From Ichthyophis bannanicus (Eukaryota; Chordata; Amphibia; Gymnophiona; Ichthyophiidae): a stretch of 64,000 nucleotides of DNA. Of this stretch, positions 47,901-56,345 are shown in pieces. The stretch covers positions 102,215,026 to 102,279,025 of the forward strand of contig CM066051.1 in assembly GCA_033557465.1 (NCBI GenBank), in the 5' to 3' direction. The position numbers were made by a program, and so were the translations under genes. How positions within the stretch are numbered: position 1 is the first letter of the stretch; every line of letters starts with the position of its first letter. Below the pieces are notes generated by a model. It saw only the letters and a list, made by a program, of their open reading frames with translations, ran no database searches and had not been told where the DNA came from.

Positions 47901-48998
47901 ACCCGGATGCACCCCCTACTATTCCAGTACCAACCCCCTCCACCGCTCTGTCAATGCACCTTACTCCTACCCAGATGCACCCCCTACTATTCCAGTACTG
48001 ACCCCCTCCACCGCTCTGTCAATGCACCTCACTCCTACCCTGATGTACCCCCTACTATTCCAGTACTGACTCCCTCCACCGCTCTGTCAATGCACCTCAA
48101 TCCTGCCCCAAGACCCCACCTCTGCTATTCCAGTACCAACCCCCTCCACTGCTCTGTCAATGCACCTTACTCCTACCCAGATGCACCCCCTACTATTCCA
48201 GTACTGACCCCCTCCACCGCTCTGTCAATGCACGTCACTCCTACCCAGATGCACCCCCTACTATTCCAGTACCGACCCCCTCCACCGCTCTGTCAATGCA
48301 CCTCACTCCTACCCAGATGCACCCCCTACTATTCCAGTACCGACCCCCTCCACCGCTCTGTCAATGCACCTCACTCCTACCCAGATGCACCCTCTACTAT
48401 TCCAGTACCGACCCCCTCCACTGCTCTGTCAATGCACCTCACTCCTACCCAGATGCACCCCCTACTATTCCAGTACCAACCCCCTCCACCGCTCTGTCAA
48501 TGCACCTCACTCCTACCCGGATGCACCCCCTACTATTCCAGTACTGACCCCCTCCACCGCTCTGTCAATGCACCTCACTCCTACTCAGATGCACTCCCTA
48601 CTATTCCAGTACTGACCCCCTCCACCGCTCTGTCAATGCACCTCACTCCTACCCAGATGCACCCCCTACTATTCCAGTACCGACCCCCTCCACTGTGCTG
48701 TCAATGCACCTCACTCCTACCCGGATGCACCCCCTACTATTCCAGTACCGACCCCCTACACCGCTCTGTCAATGCACCTCACTCCTACCCGGATACACCC
48801 CCTACTATTCCAGTACCAACCCCCTCCACCGCTCTGTCAATGCACCTCACTCCTACCCAGATGCACCCCCAACTATTCCAGTACCGACCCCCTCCACCAT
48901 TCTGTCAATGCACCTTACTCCTACCCGGATGCACCCCCTACTATTCCAGCACTGACCCTCCTCCACAGCTCTTTCAATGCACCCCATTCCTGCCCTGC
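29927..48998 (+). repeat. 19-kb minisatellite, 68-bp unit, about 280 copies
   Basis: A continuous head-to-tail array. The unit in two parts is ATGCACCTCACTCCTACCC(A/G)G then ATGCACCCCCTACTATTCCAG, followed by TAC(C/T)GACCCCCTCCACC and GCTCTGTCA. The spacing is 68 bp almost throughout, with occasional one- or two-base changes and a few 43- to 48-bp partial units. The plus strand is C-rich and nearly free of G runs, so the host transcript strand is G-rich. Because 68 is two more than a multiple of three, the frames cycle every 204 bp and produce long proline-rich frames, which have no coding meaning. Variant units (TATCCAGATACACC, GCCCCGACGCACCACTTA) recur and mark higher-order blocks. Confidence 0.98.
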
Positions 48999-49248
48999 AG
49001 TAATATTTTGCTTTTACAGTCCTAGACCGATTCTGTGAATAAATGCCCCTAATTTGTTAGTCCTTGAAGCTCGGATACAGAATTGTGGTAAAGATGAGAA
49101 TGAAACTGGATTTGGGACCCATGTGCACATAACAAGATCCAGCCCATGCTCCTCAAGTGCTGATTTCCCAGGGATGCACCACAGACAGGAGAGGATTCGG
49201 GCTGCAGGAATTCTGGTTTTTTATTAAGAGATGGGGGCAGACACTCAC
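48999..49248 (-). other. CACNA1A: Donor-proximal part of the large intron
   Basis: These 250 bp lie between the exon B donor and the minisatellite. No repeat or regulatory motif is recognised. Confidence 0.5.
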
Positions 49249-49378
49249 ATTGTTGCGAGGAGCGTCCGACTGGATGGGGTCCTCTGCAGCCAGGGCGATG
49301 CTGCTCATGGCAATGACCAGGAGGATGCACATCTCAAAGTAGCGTAGATTCACAATGTAATGGCAGGCCCTGCGCAGC
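49249..49378 (-). CDS. CACNA1A: CACNA1A exon B (domain III, S1)
   Basis: A 130-bp exon after a CTTTCCTTCAG acceptor and before a GTGAGT donor. It completes the Pro codon begun in exon A and encodes [16 protein letters not shown] followed by [18 protein letters not shown], then IQSDAPRNN. This is the transmembrane segment IIIS1 of high-voltage-activated calcium channels and the start of the extracellular S1-S2 loop. The MCIL and APRNN wording is closest to alpha-1A among paralogues I know. It ends in phase 0, matching exon C. No lesion is seen. Confidence 0.93.
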
Positions 49379-50028
49379 CTGAAGGAAAGAGACACTGCGT
49401 ATAAGAGAGGGAGCAAGCTATATCACAAACCCTGCACCCGTCCCCTGAGCCCTCCCATCCTGAGATGACAGGCTCTCTATCCCTGTGCCCATCCCCAGAG
49501 CCCTCCAGTCCTAGAGGTGACAGGCTCTGTATCCCTGTGCCAATGCCCTGAACCCTCAAGCCCTAGAGGTGAGAGGCTCTGTATCCCTGTGCCAATCCCC
49601 TGAGCCACCCATTCCTAGAAATGACAGGTTGTGTACCCGTCCCCTGAGCCCTCCAGTCCTAGAGGTGACAGGCTCTGTATCCCTGTGCCCAACCTCTGAG
49701 CCCTCCAATCCTAGAGGTGACAGCCTCTGTATCCCTGTACCCAACCTCTGAGCCACCCAGTCCTAGAAATGACAGCCTGTGTACCCATTCCCTGAGCCCT
49801 CCTATCCTGAGGTGACAGGCTCTGTATCTTGTGCCTGTCCCCTGAGCCCTCCAGTCCTAGGTGATGACAGATTCTGTTGTACCATTTCCTTGAACCATCT
49901 GATACTACAAGTAAGCCTTTCTGCTATCGCAGTTTCATGACCTGAGCCATCCTGTCTTCAAACAGCTGAAGAAGATCTTAGCCCAGCAAGTTTATCGTTA
50001 TCATAAAGAGAAAAGCGGTGAGACTCAC
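49379..50028 (-). other. CACNA1A: Host intron between exons A and B (650 bp)
   Basis: Donor GTGAGT (50028-50023, minus strand) and acceptor TTCAG. Most of the intron is occupied by a 52-bp minisatellite. Confidence 0.85.
49432..49905 (+). repeat. 52-bp minisatellite in the short intron
   Basis: About nine diverged copies of a unit built from CCTGAGCCCTCCAGTCCTAG, AGGTGACAGGCTCTGTATCC and CTGTGCCCAAC. The GAGCC start points fall at 49447, 49498, 49550 and 49602, which gives the 51-52 bp period; some later units are shorter. It is unrelated to the 68-bp unit. Confidence 0.9.
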
Positions 50029-50164
50029 GGGTTAGTGGTGGACATGATAAACATGGAGCTATAGGGTGGCATCGGCTTCGGACCATCATTATCTTCTTCT
50101 TCCTCCTCCTCCTTCTTCCCCTCCTCTTTTTTAGGAAGTGGATCTGGGTTGGCATTTTTGTTCA
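50029..50164 (-). CDS. CACNA1A: CACNA1A exon A (end of II-III loop)
   Basis: A 136-bp exon after a TTTCAACAG acceptor. It starts in phase 1 and encodes (V)[17 protein letters not shown], an acidic run EEEEEEDND, then [12 protein letters not shown] and IMSTTNP, ending in phase 2. This is the cytoplasmic end of the II-III linker of the P/Q-type alpha-1 subunit, just before segment IIIS1; the [12 protein letters not shown] and [11 protein letters not shown] wording is characteristic of alpha-1A. The acidic run differs from the mammalian one in length and composition, as such runs usually do. Earlier exons lie beyond the right edge. Confidence 0.93.
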
Positions 50165-50285
50165 CTGTTGAAAGACACACCATTGAGAGGGAAGAGAAGA
50201 CCGCACAGAGCCCCACACTGTGAACCTCCTTGACTACATTAGCCCACTTGTCGACTTTATCCTGGTTACAAATGATGCAGTACAT

Positions 50286-50490
50286 GATTTATTTATTTAT
50301 TTAATTAACTGGTGTTTTTTTTTAATACCACGTTATCATTCAGCCAATGCGGTTTACATTGTAACTTAAACTTGGTAATGTATATTGAAAAGGGATATTG
50401 ATAACTCTGATTCTTCTGAGGCAATGGAGAATTAAGTGACCTGCCTAAGCCCACAAGAAGTGCTAGTGGGAATCAAACCCTGGTCTGTTA
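50286..50490 (-). mobile_element. CORE/MIR-like SINE with LINE-type tail (partial)
   Basis: On the minus strand: partial head (GGGTTTGATTCCC region), core GGGCTTAGGCAGGTCACTTAATT, tail AAACCGCATTGGC... and AAAT repeats (50286-50303 on the plus strand). It is the same subfamily as 13322-13472, which lost its tail. Confidence 0.75.
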
Positions 50491-50609
50491 TAGCACAGTT
50501 ATGGCCATGGGTGGGTCTGGAGGGCCCAGGCCCCACCATTCTTACCCTCAGTCCTCTCCTGTGACTCTTCCTGAATTGCAGCTGATCTCGAAGGATATGC
50601 CGCCAGCGA

Positions 50610-51559
50610 CAATGAGAAATTAACCATCAATCGATAGAAACTAACCAGGGATAGTCATAAGAACATAAGATATGCCATACTGGGTCAGACCAAAGTCCGT
50701 CAAGCCCAATATCCTGTTTCCAACCGTGGCCAATCTAGGTCACAAGTACCTAGCAGTTTCCTCAAAAGACACAGGTTCCACAATGCTTGCATTAGGGCAA
50801 GCAGTGGATATCCTGGGTCCCCTTTAATAGTCAGAAACTAACCAATGACAGACAAAAACTAACCAGCAAGAGAGAGAAATTAACCAGTGATAAACAGACA
50901 CCAACCAGCAACAGACAAAAACTAACTAATAGACAGAAACTAACCAATGAAAGAAACTAACCAGAAATAGAAAGAACTTAACCAGTGACAGTCAGAAATT
51001 AACAATCAATATAGAGATTAACCAGTGACAGAAAATAACCAATAGAGAGAAATTAACCAGTAAAAGTCAGAAACCAACCAGCAATAAACAAAACTAACCG
51101 TGACAGTCAGAAACTAACCAGCGACAGACAGAAACTAACCAGTGATTCAAACTAACTGCAATAGAGAAAAATTATCCAGTGATAGAAACGAACCAATAGA
51201 TAAAAACTAACCAGTAACAGAAAGTAACCAGCAATAGAGATACTAATCAGCAAGAGAGAAATTAACTATTGATAGAAATAACAAAAAGAGAGAAACTAAC
51301 CAGTGACAGTCAGAAAATAACCATCAATAGACAGAAACTAACCACAGAGTCAGCAACTAAACAGCAATAGAGAGAAATTAACTAGCAACAGTCAGAAACT
51401 AACCTAGAATAGACAGAAACTAACCAGTGAAAGAACTAACCAACAATAGACAGAACTTAACCAGCAACAGTTAGAAATTAACTATCAATAGACAGGAATT
51501 AACCAGTGAAAGTCAGAGGCTAACCAATAGGGAGAAATTAACCAGTGAGAGTCAGAAAG
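50610..51559 (+). repeat. A-rich minisatellite, about 21-bp unit (left part)
   Basis: A diverged tandem array alternating GAAACTAACCAGTGACAGTCA and GAAATTAACCA(G/T)CAATAGA, so the monomer is about 21 bp and the dimer about 42 bp. It is interrupted at 50656-50824 by a CR1 3' fragment and stops at the left end of DIRS element 2. It resumes at 63586. Confidence 0.92.
50656..50824 (-). mobile_element. CR1 family A 3' fragment
   Basis: The minus strand reads GGGACCCAGGATATCC... GGCCACGGTTGGAAACAGGAT, CTGACCCAGTATGGC and ends ATCTTATGTTCTTATG, as at 16130-16290. It is inserted into the A-rich minisatellite and flanked on both sides by ATAGTC, which may come from the array unit and need not be a target duplication. 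Confidence 0.85.
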
Positions 51560-51730
51560 CTTAATTACTTACCTGTAACAAGTGATCTCTGTCAACAGCA
51601 GGAATTTAGTCTTCACATATGGGTGATGTCGGTACCGATGAAGTCTGCACGGGAATGCTCCCTAGTGTCCAATTATTAAGCTTTTGGGAGCACTCCACTG
51701 CACCTGTGTGACTCTCTTCCCATCTTCCCA
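51560..51730 (+). repeat. DIRS 2 left inverted terminal repeat
   Basis: It matches the reverse complement of 63415-63585: CACATATGGGTGATGTC, AGTGTCC, AGCTTTTGGGAGCACTCCAC and CCCTCTCCTCAGTT. The 3'-most part resembles the DIRS 1 terminus (CAGGAAT, CACATATGGGTGA). Confidence 0.8.
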
Positions 51731-51804
51731 GTGCCCTCTCCTCAGTTTAGTTTGTAGCTGAGAAAAAGAGAGTAAATGAAACCCTATAACTCCTAGGGGA
51801 GGAG

Positions 51805-51893
51805 GGCGGTTTGTGAAGACTAAATTCCTGCTGTTCCCGGATATCACCTATGTTATCTCCAGAAACAAGCAGGAATGTAGTCTTCACATATGG
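51805..51893 (-). repeat. DIRS 2 internal complementary region
   Basis: TGTGAAGACTAAATTCCTGC is the complement of the left terminus. ATCTCCAGAAACAAGCAGGA and TCTTCACATATGGG copy the right terminus. Part of the left-end complement has been lost compared with DIRS 1. Confidence 0.75.
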
Positions 51894-51989
51894 GACTCCC
51901 TAGCTCCCAGATGCAAGATAAAGTGCCTCAAAACCAGTGGAGGTTCACTTCGGAGTAGGCATGATGAGGTCATGGATCCCAAATGGATT

Positions 51990-53030
51990 TCTGGTATCTT
52001 CCAAGTCCGGGATGGAGGGTAGGAGTTGCATCTAAGTCTGAAAGAGGTGCTGAAGTACGGCCTGACCAAACATGGCATCCTGACAGGAGTCCTTGTCCAG
52101 ACAATAATGGACAGCAAAGGTATGGACAGAAGATCAAGTTGCTGCCTTGTAAATTTCATTGATGGCTACTGAGCATAGGTTTGCTATCGAGGTGGCCATG
52201 GCATGAACATTGTTAGCAGCAACATGCCTCTCTAGGGAGGGCCCTGCTTTTCCACAGGCAAATGAAATGCAGTCCGCTATTCAACTGGAGAGCGTACACT
52301 TAGAGAAAGGTAATCCCAGGTGACTGGGATCAAATGAGATGAACAACTGTGAGGCTTTACGATTACTCTGAGTCCTTTGGAGGTAAAAAGCCAATGCACA
52401 CTGCAGTTGCAGTGTGCAGAGTTGATTCTGCTCTAGACACATACGGCTTAGGAAAGAAAATGAAGGTAAATTGACTGGTTTAGATGGAAGGGAGATACCA
52501 CCTTTGGCATAAAGTGTGGGTGAGTCCGAAGGACTATTTTGTCAAGGTAGAAGCGGATATAGGGAGGATCAGCCACCAAAGCCTGAAGCTCACTAATGCA
52601 TCTAGCTGAAGTGAGGGCAATTAGGAAGATTGCTTTCCACGAGAAGAATTTAAATGAGGTTGTGGCTAATGGTTCAAAGGGCGACTTGAGGAGCTGTGCT
52701 AGAATGACATTGAGGTCCAAAGCTACCGAAGTGGCTTAATGGGAGGCTTGGACAGCAGGAAACCTCTCATGAAACATGCTACTAGTGGTTGTGAGATAGG
52801 CTGTCCATCAAGCAGATGATGAGAGGCCGCAATGGCACTAAGGTGTACTCTCACTAAGTTTGTCTTTAGTCCTGTCGAAGACAAGTGGAGGAGATATTGG
52901 AGGAGTGACTCCACTGGAGCAGAATAGGGATTGAGATTTTTCTGGGAGCACCAAACAGAGGATCTACACCACTTAACAGCATATGAACATCTGGTGGCGG
53001 TCTTTCTAGACGCCAAAAGGATCTCCTTAA
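51990..53030 (-). pseudogene. DIRS 2 tyrosine recombinase (broken)
   Basis: Two recognisable pieces, 53016-52723 (LLQYLLHLSSTGLKTNLVRVHLSA) and 52720-52448 (FLIALTSARCISELQALVADPPY), then degraded text to about 52000 ending TFAVHYCLDKDS. The first catalytic Arg of ARRVSEL is changed to Cys (ARCISEL), and the HxxR box is not preserved. It is inactive. Confidence 0.8.
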
Positions 53031-53033
53031 CCT

Positions 53034-53332
53034 AGGGGGAGGAGTAGCCTAGTGGTTGGGGCAAGGTACTTCAGGCCGGAAGGTCAGGGGTTCAAATCCC
53101 ACTAGAGGACAGCAACCTTGGGCCGGAAGGACTGGGGTTTCTAGTCCCACAGATGCTCCTTGTGGTCTTGGGCAAGCCACTTAACTCTCCATTGCCCATG
53201 TTCCCTGTAAGTATTAGTGTATGTGTCTCATATCCCTGCGTGTTAAATGTATCCCCCAATTGTGCTGTGACCGCTTTGATTGAAGGATAAGGCGGTATAC
53301 AAAACTGTCTAAATAAATTAAATAAATAAATA
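53034..53332 (+). mobile_element. CORE/MIR-like SINE in DIRS 2
   Basis: Head GTAGCCTAGTGGTTGGGGC, B box GGTTCAAATCCC, core GGTCTTGGGCAAGCCACTTAAC, tail CCGCTTTGATTGAAGGATAAGG then CGGTATACAAAACTG and AAAT repeats. It splits the recombinase from the upstream region; AACCT on both sides may be the target duplication. Confidence 0.92.
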
Positions 53333-53339
53333 AACCTCT

Positions 53340-54130
53340 TGAGTAAGGTCAAAGCCTTGTAAAGATATGCTCTCAGCAACCAAGTTGTGAGGCAGATAGA
53401 CTGTGGATTGGGATGGAGTAATGAGCTGTTGTCCTGAGAGACCAAGATCGGTGCATATCCCAATCACAGAGGATGAGTCTAAGTCAGATGTAGTAGCAGT
53501 GCAAACCACAGTTGCTGCAGCCAGTGAGGGGCTATGAGAATCATGGAGCCCCTGTCGGACTGAAGCTTGAAAAGCATCTTGGGAATGAAGGGTATGGGAG
53601 GGAACGCATAAAGCAGACCCTGACCCCAGTGCAGGTGGAAGGCCTCCACTTGTTGGTTGGTGGATGTCGGAGTTCTTGTGCAGAAGCGAGGAAGCTTGGC
53701 ATTTTGCGAAGTCGCAAACAAATCTATGTCTGGAGTTCCCCAGGTCTGGAAGATGTAGGACACCATGTCCAGATGCAGAGACTATTTGTGGGGAAGAAGA
53801 ATGCGACTCAGTCTGTCTGCCAAGACATTGGATTCCTCTGGGAGGTACACAGCTTGGAGGTGTATCTGATGAGCAAAGGCAAAGGACCAGAGGTGTATCG
53901 CCTTCTCTCTGAGGGCCCAGGAACCTGTTCCTCCCTGCTTGTTCACATAGAACATGGCAACCTGATTGTTTATCCTGACTAGGATCTGTTGTGCTTCGAG
54001 ATGGTGGAACACCCATAGGGCATTGGAGATAGCCTATAGTGCCAGGAGATTGATCTGGAGTTGTGACTCCTACGTTGTCCAGAGCCCCTGCATAGTCTGC
54101 TTGCCCAGATGGGCTCCCCAACCCAGTTTG
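53340..54130 (-). pseudogene. DIRS 2 RNase H and connection domain
   Basis: 54012-53782 encodes NQVAMFYVNKQGGTGSW and LPEESNVLADRLSR, the RNase H signature of DIRS elements. 53766-53479 encodes WGTPDIDLFATSQNAK and GLLYAFPPIPF. The RNase H start (LMTDA) lies beyond the inserted LINE at about 58190-58200. The domain is therefore split by 4 kb. Confidence 0.8.
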
Positions 54131-54993
54131 GAGGCATTATTATTATTATTATTATTATTATTAATAAAGACTTATATAGCGTCGCAACATACGAAGCGCT
54201 GTACAAACATAGAAGAGAGACAGTCCCTGCTCATCAGAGCTCACAATTTAATAAGACAGAAAACAAAATACGTTACATAATACAAATAACAAAAATTTAC
54301 AGGACAAAGTAAGCAAATGTTGATAGAGAGATCAAGATAGGGTAAGACAGGAACGGAAAACAATAGTGAAGAGGTGGGATTTTAGTCTGGACTTGAAAAT
54401 GGCCAGGGAGGACGCCTGGAGCACAGAGATAGGAAGACTATTCCAAGCAAAGGGTGCTGCCAGTTGGAAGGAGCGAAGTCTGGAATTTACAGTACGAGTA
54501 AAGGGCACAGATAAACAAAGATTGTTAGAAGAGCAAAGCAACCGAGAGGGGGTGTAAGGAGAGATGAGAGATGAAAGGTACTGGGGGGCAGAAGAGTGAA
54601 TACATTTATAGGTCAGGAGGAGAAGTTTAAATTGGATATGGAGACGGATGGGAAGCCAATGAAGCGACACAAGGAGAGGAGCGATGTGGGAAAAACGAGA
54701 CTGGTGGAAAATGAGTCGAGCAGCGGAGTGTTGAATTGACTGAAGAGGAAAGAGGTGGCTTGCAGGGAGGCCAGCAAGGAGAACGTTACAATAATCAAGA
54801 CGGGAGGTGATGAAGGAGTGGACAATCAATTTAGAGGTGTCAACAGAGAGGAAGGGGCGAATTTTGGAAATATTGTAAAGAAAGAAACTACAAGTTTTAG
54901 CAATGAGCTGGATATGTGAAGAGAAAGAGAGAGAGGAATCAAAAGATAACACCAAGGTTACGTGCTGAAGAAACAGGGAGGAGTACAGAGTTA

Positions 54994-55575
54994 TCAACAG
55001 AGAGAGAAAGGGGAAAGAGGAGGGGAAGCATTCGGGGGAAAGATAAGAAGCTCAGTTTTGGCCATGTTCAGTTTTAAGCGGCGGTGGGACATCCAGGCAG
55101 CAATGTCAGAGAGGCAGAGTGAGATCTTAGACTGGATTTCAGGAGAGATAACAGGTGCAGAAAGATAGATTTGAGAGTCGTCAGCATAGAGATGATAATG
55201 AAAGCCATGGGAAGAGATAAGGGTGCCAAGGGATTGGGTATAGAGAGAGAAGAGGAGTGGACCTAAGACGGAACCCTGAGGAACTCCTACAGGTAGTGGG
55301 GTTGAAGAGGAGGAGGAGCCATTGAAGCACACACTGAAAGAGCGATGGGATAGATAGGAAGAGAACCAAGATAGTACAGAGTCTTTGAATCCAAGTGAGG
55401 ATAGGGTGATAAGAAGAAGGTTATGGTCAACAGTGTCAAAGGCAGCAGAGAGATCAAGAAGAATAAGGACAGAGTAAAAGCCTTTGGACTTTGCCAAGAA
55501 CAAATCATTCGAAACCTTAGTAAGAGCAGTTTCAGTGGAGTGTAGGGGACGGAAGCCAGATTGTAAAGGATCCAA
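54994..55575 (-). pseudogene. L2-like reverse transcriptase core
   Basis: A 193-codon uninterrupted stretch with the fingers and palm motifs, including the YADD box at roughly residues 130-133. It overlaps, in another frame, the thumb and C-terminal frame 54997-54332, so a single frameshift near 55000 separates them. Upstream palm and fingers text is cut by the nested fragment. Confidence 0.85.
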
Positions 55576-55739
55576 GAGGGTATGAGAGGAGAGGAAATCA
55601 AGACAATAGAGTTAGACTGCACACTCAAGTTGTTTAGAGACAAGAGGAAGGAGAGAGATGGGACGATAGTTAGAAGGACAAGTGGGATCAAGTGAAGGTT
55701 TTTTGAGGAGGGGTGTAACCACAGCATGCTTGAAAACAG

Positions 55740-56345
55740 CTGGTCTCCCTACCACGCAACTTCACCGCCTCCAACACATCCAAAACACTATCGCCTGACT
55801 CATCTTTCACTTCTCTTCACATGATCACGTTACACCTCTACTTATCCATCTTCACTGGCTTCCCATCAAATTCCGCATCCACTTCAAAATCCTGGTACTT
55901 CTCCACCGCATCCTTTACACCCACTCCCCCAAGTATCTGGCTGATCTCATTCACTTCCATACCCAAGCCCGCTCCTTACGATCTCTCCATCTCAATCGCC
56001 TACGTCTCTGCCTTCTTCTTCATTGGCCCGCCCTCTGGAACTCCCTACCCTCTTCCATCCGGCTTGAGCAAGGGCATACTACCTTCAGGAACAGTCTCAA
56101 AACCCATCTCTTTGCCCTTGCCTTTAACCTCCCTGATTCCTCTGTGTAACCTTACCTTTTCTATCCCCCTTCTCTCTCTCCCCTCTTTACTGTCTCGTCG
56201 TATGAGTCTGCTAGGTTTACTTTCCTATCCAATATTGTAATTTCCTTTCCTCTCCACTACCTTATGGTTTTTTTATTCAAGCTATGTAAACCGCTTTGAT
56301 GTCTATTCGTTTAGCGGTATATAAAGTCAATAAACATAAACATAA
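55740..56345 (+). mobile_element. L2-like LINE 3' fragment nested in the LINE
   Basis: In one frame it reads LLIHLHWLPIKFRIHFK, YLADLIHFHT, ALWNSLPSSIR and FRNSLKTHLFALAFNLPDSSV. The 3' end is the hairpin CCGCTTTGATG...TTTAGCGGTATATAAA, followed by ATAAACATAAACATAAAC. It is opposite in orientation to the host LINE. AAACAG at both borders may be the target duplication. Confidence 0.85.

Larger units (their letters stand above)
5377..49248 (-). other. CACNA1A: 43.9-kb host intron between exons B and C
   Basis: The donor is GTGAGT (49248-49243, minus strand) and the acceptor CAAG ends at 5377. This one intron holds a DIRS element, two and a half CR1 copies, L1, RTE and L2-like LINEs, SINEs, MITE-like repeats, a Penelope-like remnant and the 19-kb minisatellite. 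The flanking introns are only 650 and 737 bp, so growth was concentrated here. Stretches 5410-5800 and 12216-13320 show nothing I can name. Confidence 0.85.

Noticed and set aside
29927..48998. CRISPR array
   Set aside because: The genome is eukaryotic and the units are directly adjacent with no unique spacers.
29987..49038. Many overlapping open frames of 60 to 424 codons with Pro-, His- and Ser-rich repeats (MHLTPTQMHPLLFQY type)
   Set aside because: They follow from a 68-bp unit that has few stops in plus-strand frames. All three frames give similar text, the sense is opposite to the host gene, and there is no start context or codon constraint.
5377..49248. CACNA1B or CACNA1E instead of CACNA1A as host gene
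   Set aside because: From what I know of the families, exon A ([23 protein letters not shown]) and exon B/C wording (APRNN, VLRYFDYVFTG) fit alpha-1A best; a database alignment would settle it.
50025..50285. Reading the host exon A as an 86-codon frame from an ATG at 50285
   Set aside because: Text upstream of 50164 has no channel similarity, and a TTTCAACAG acceptor marks the exon start at 50164.
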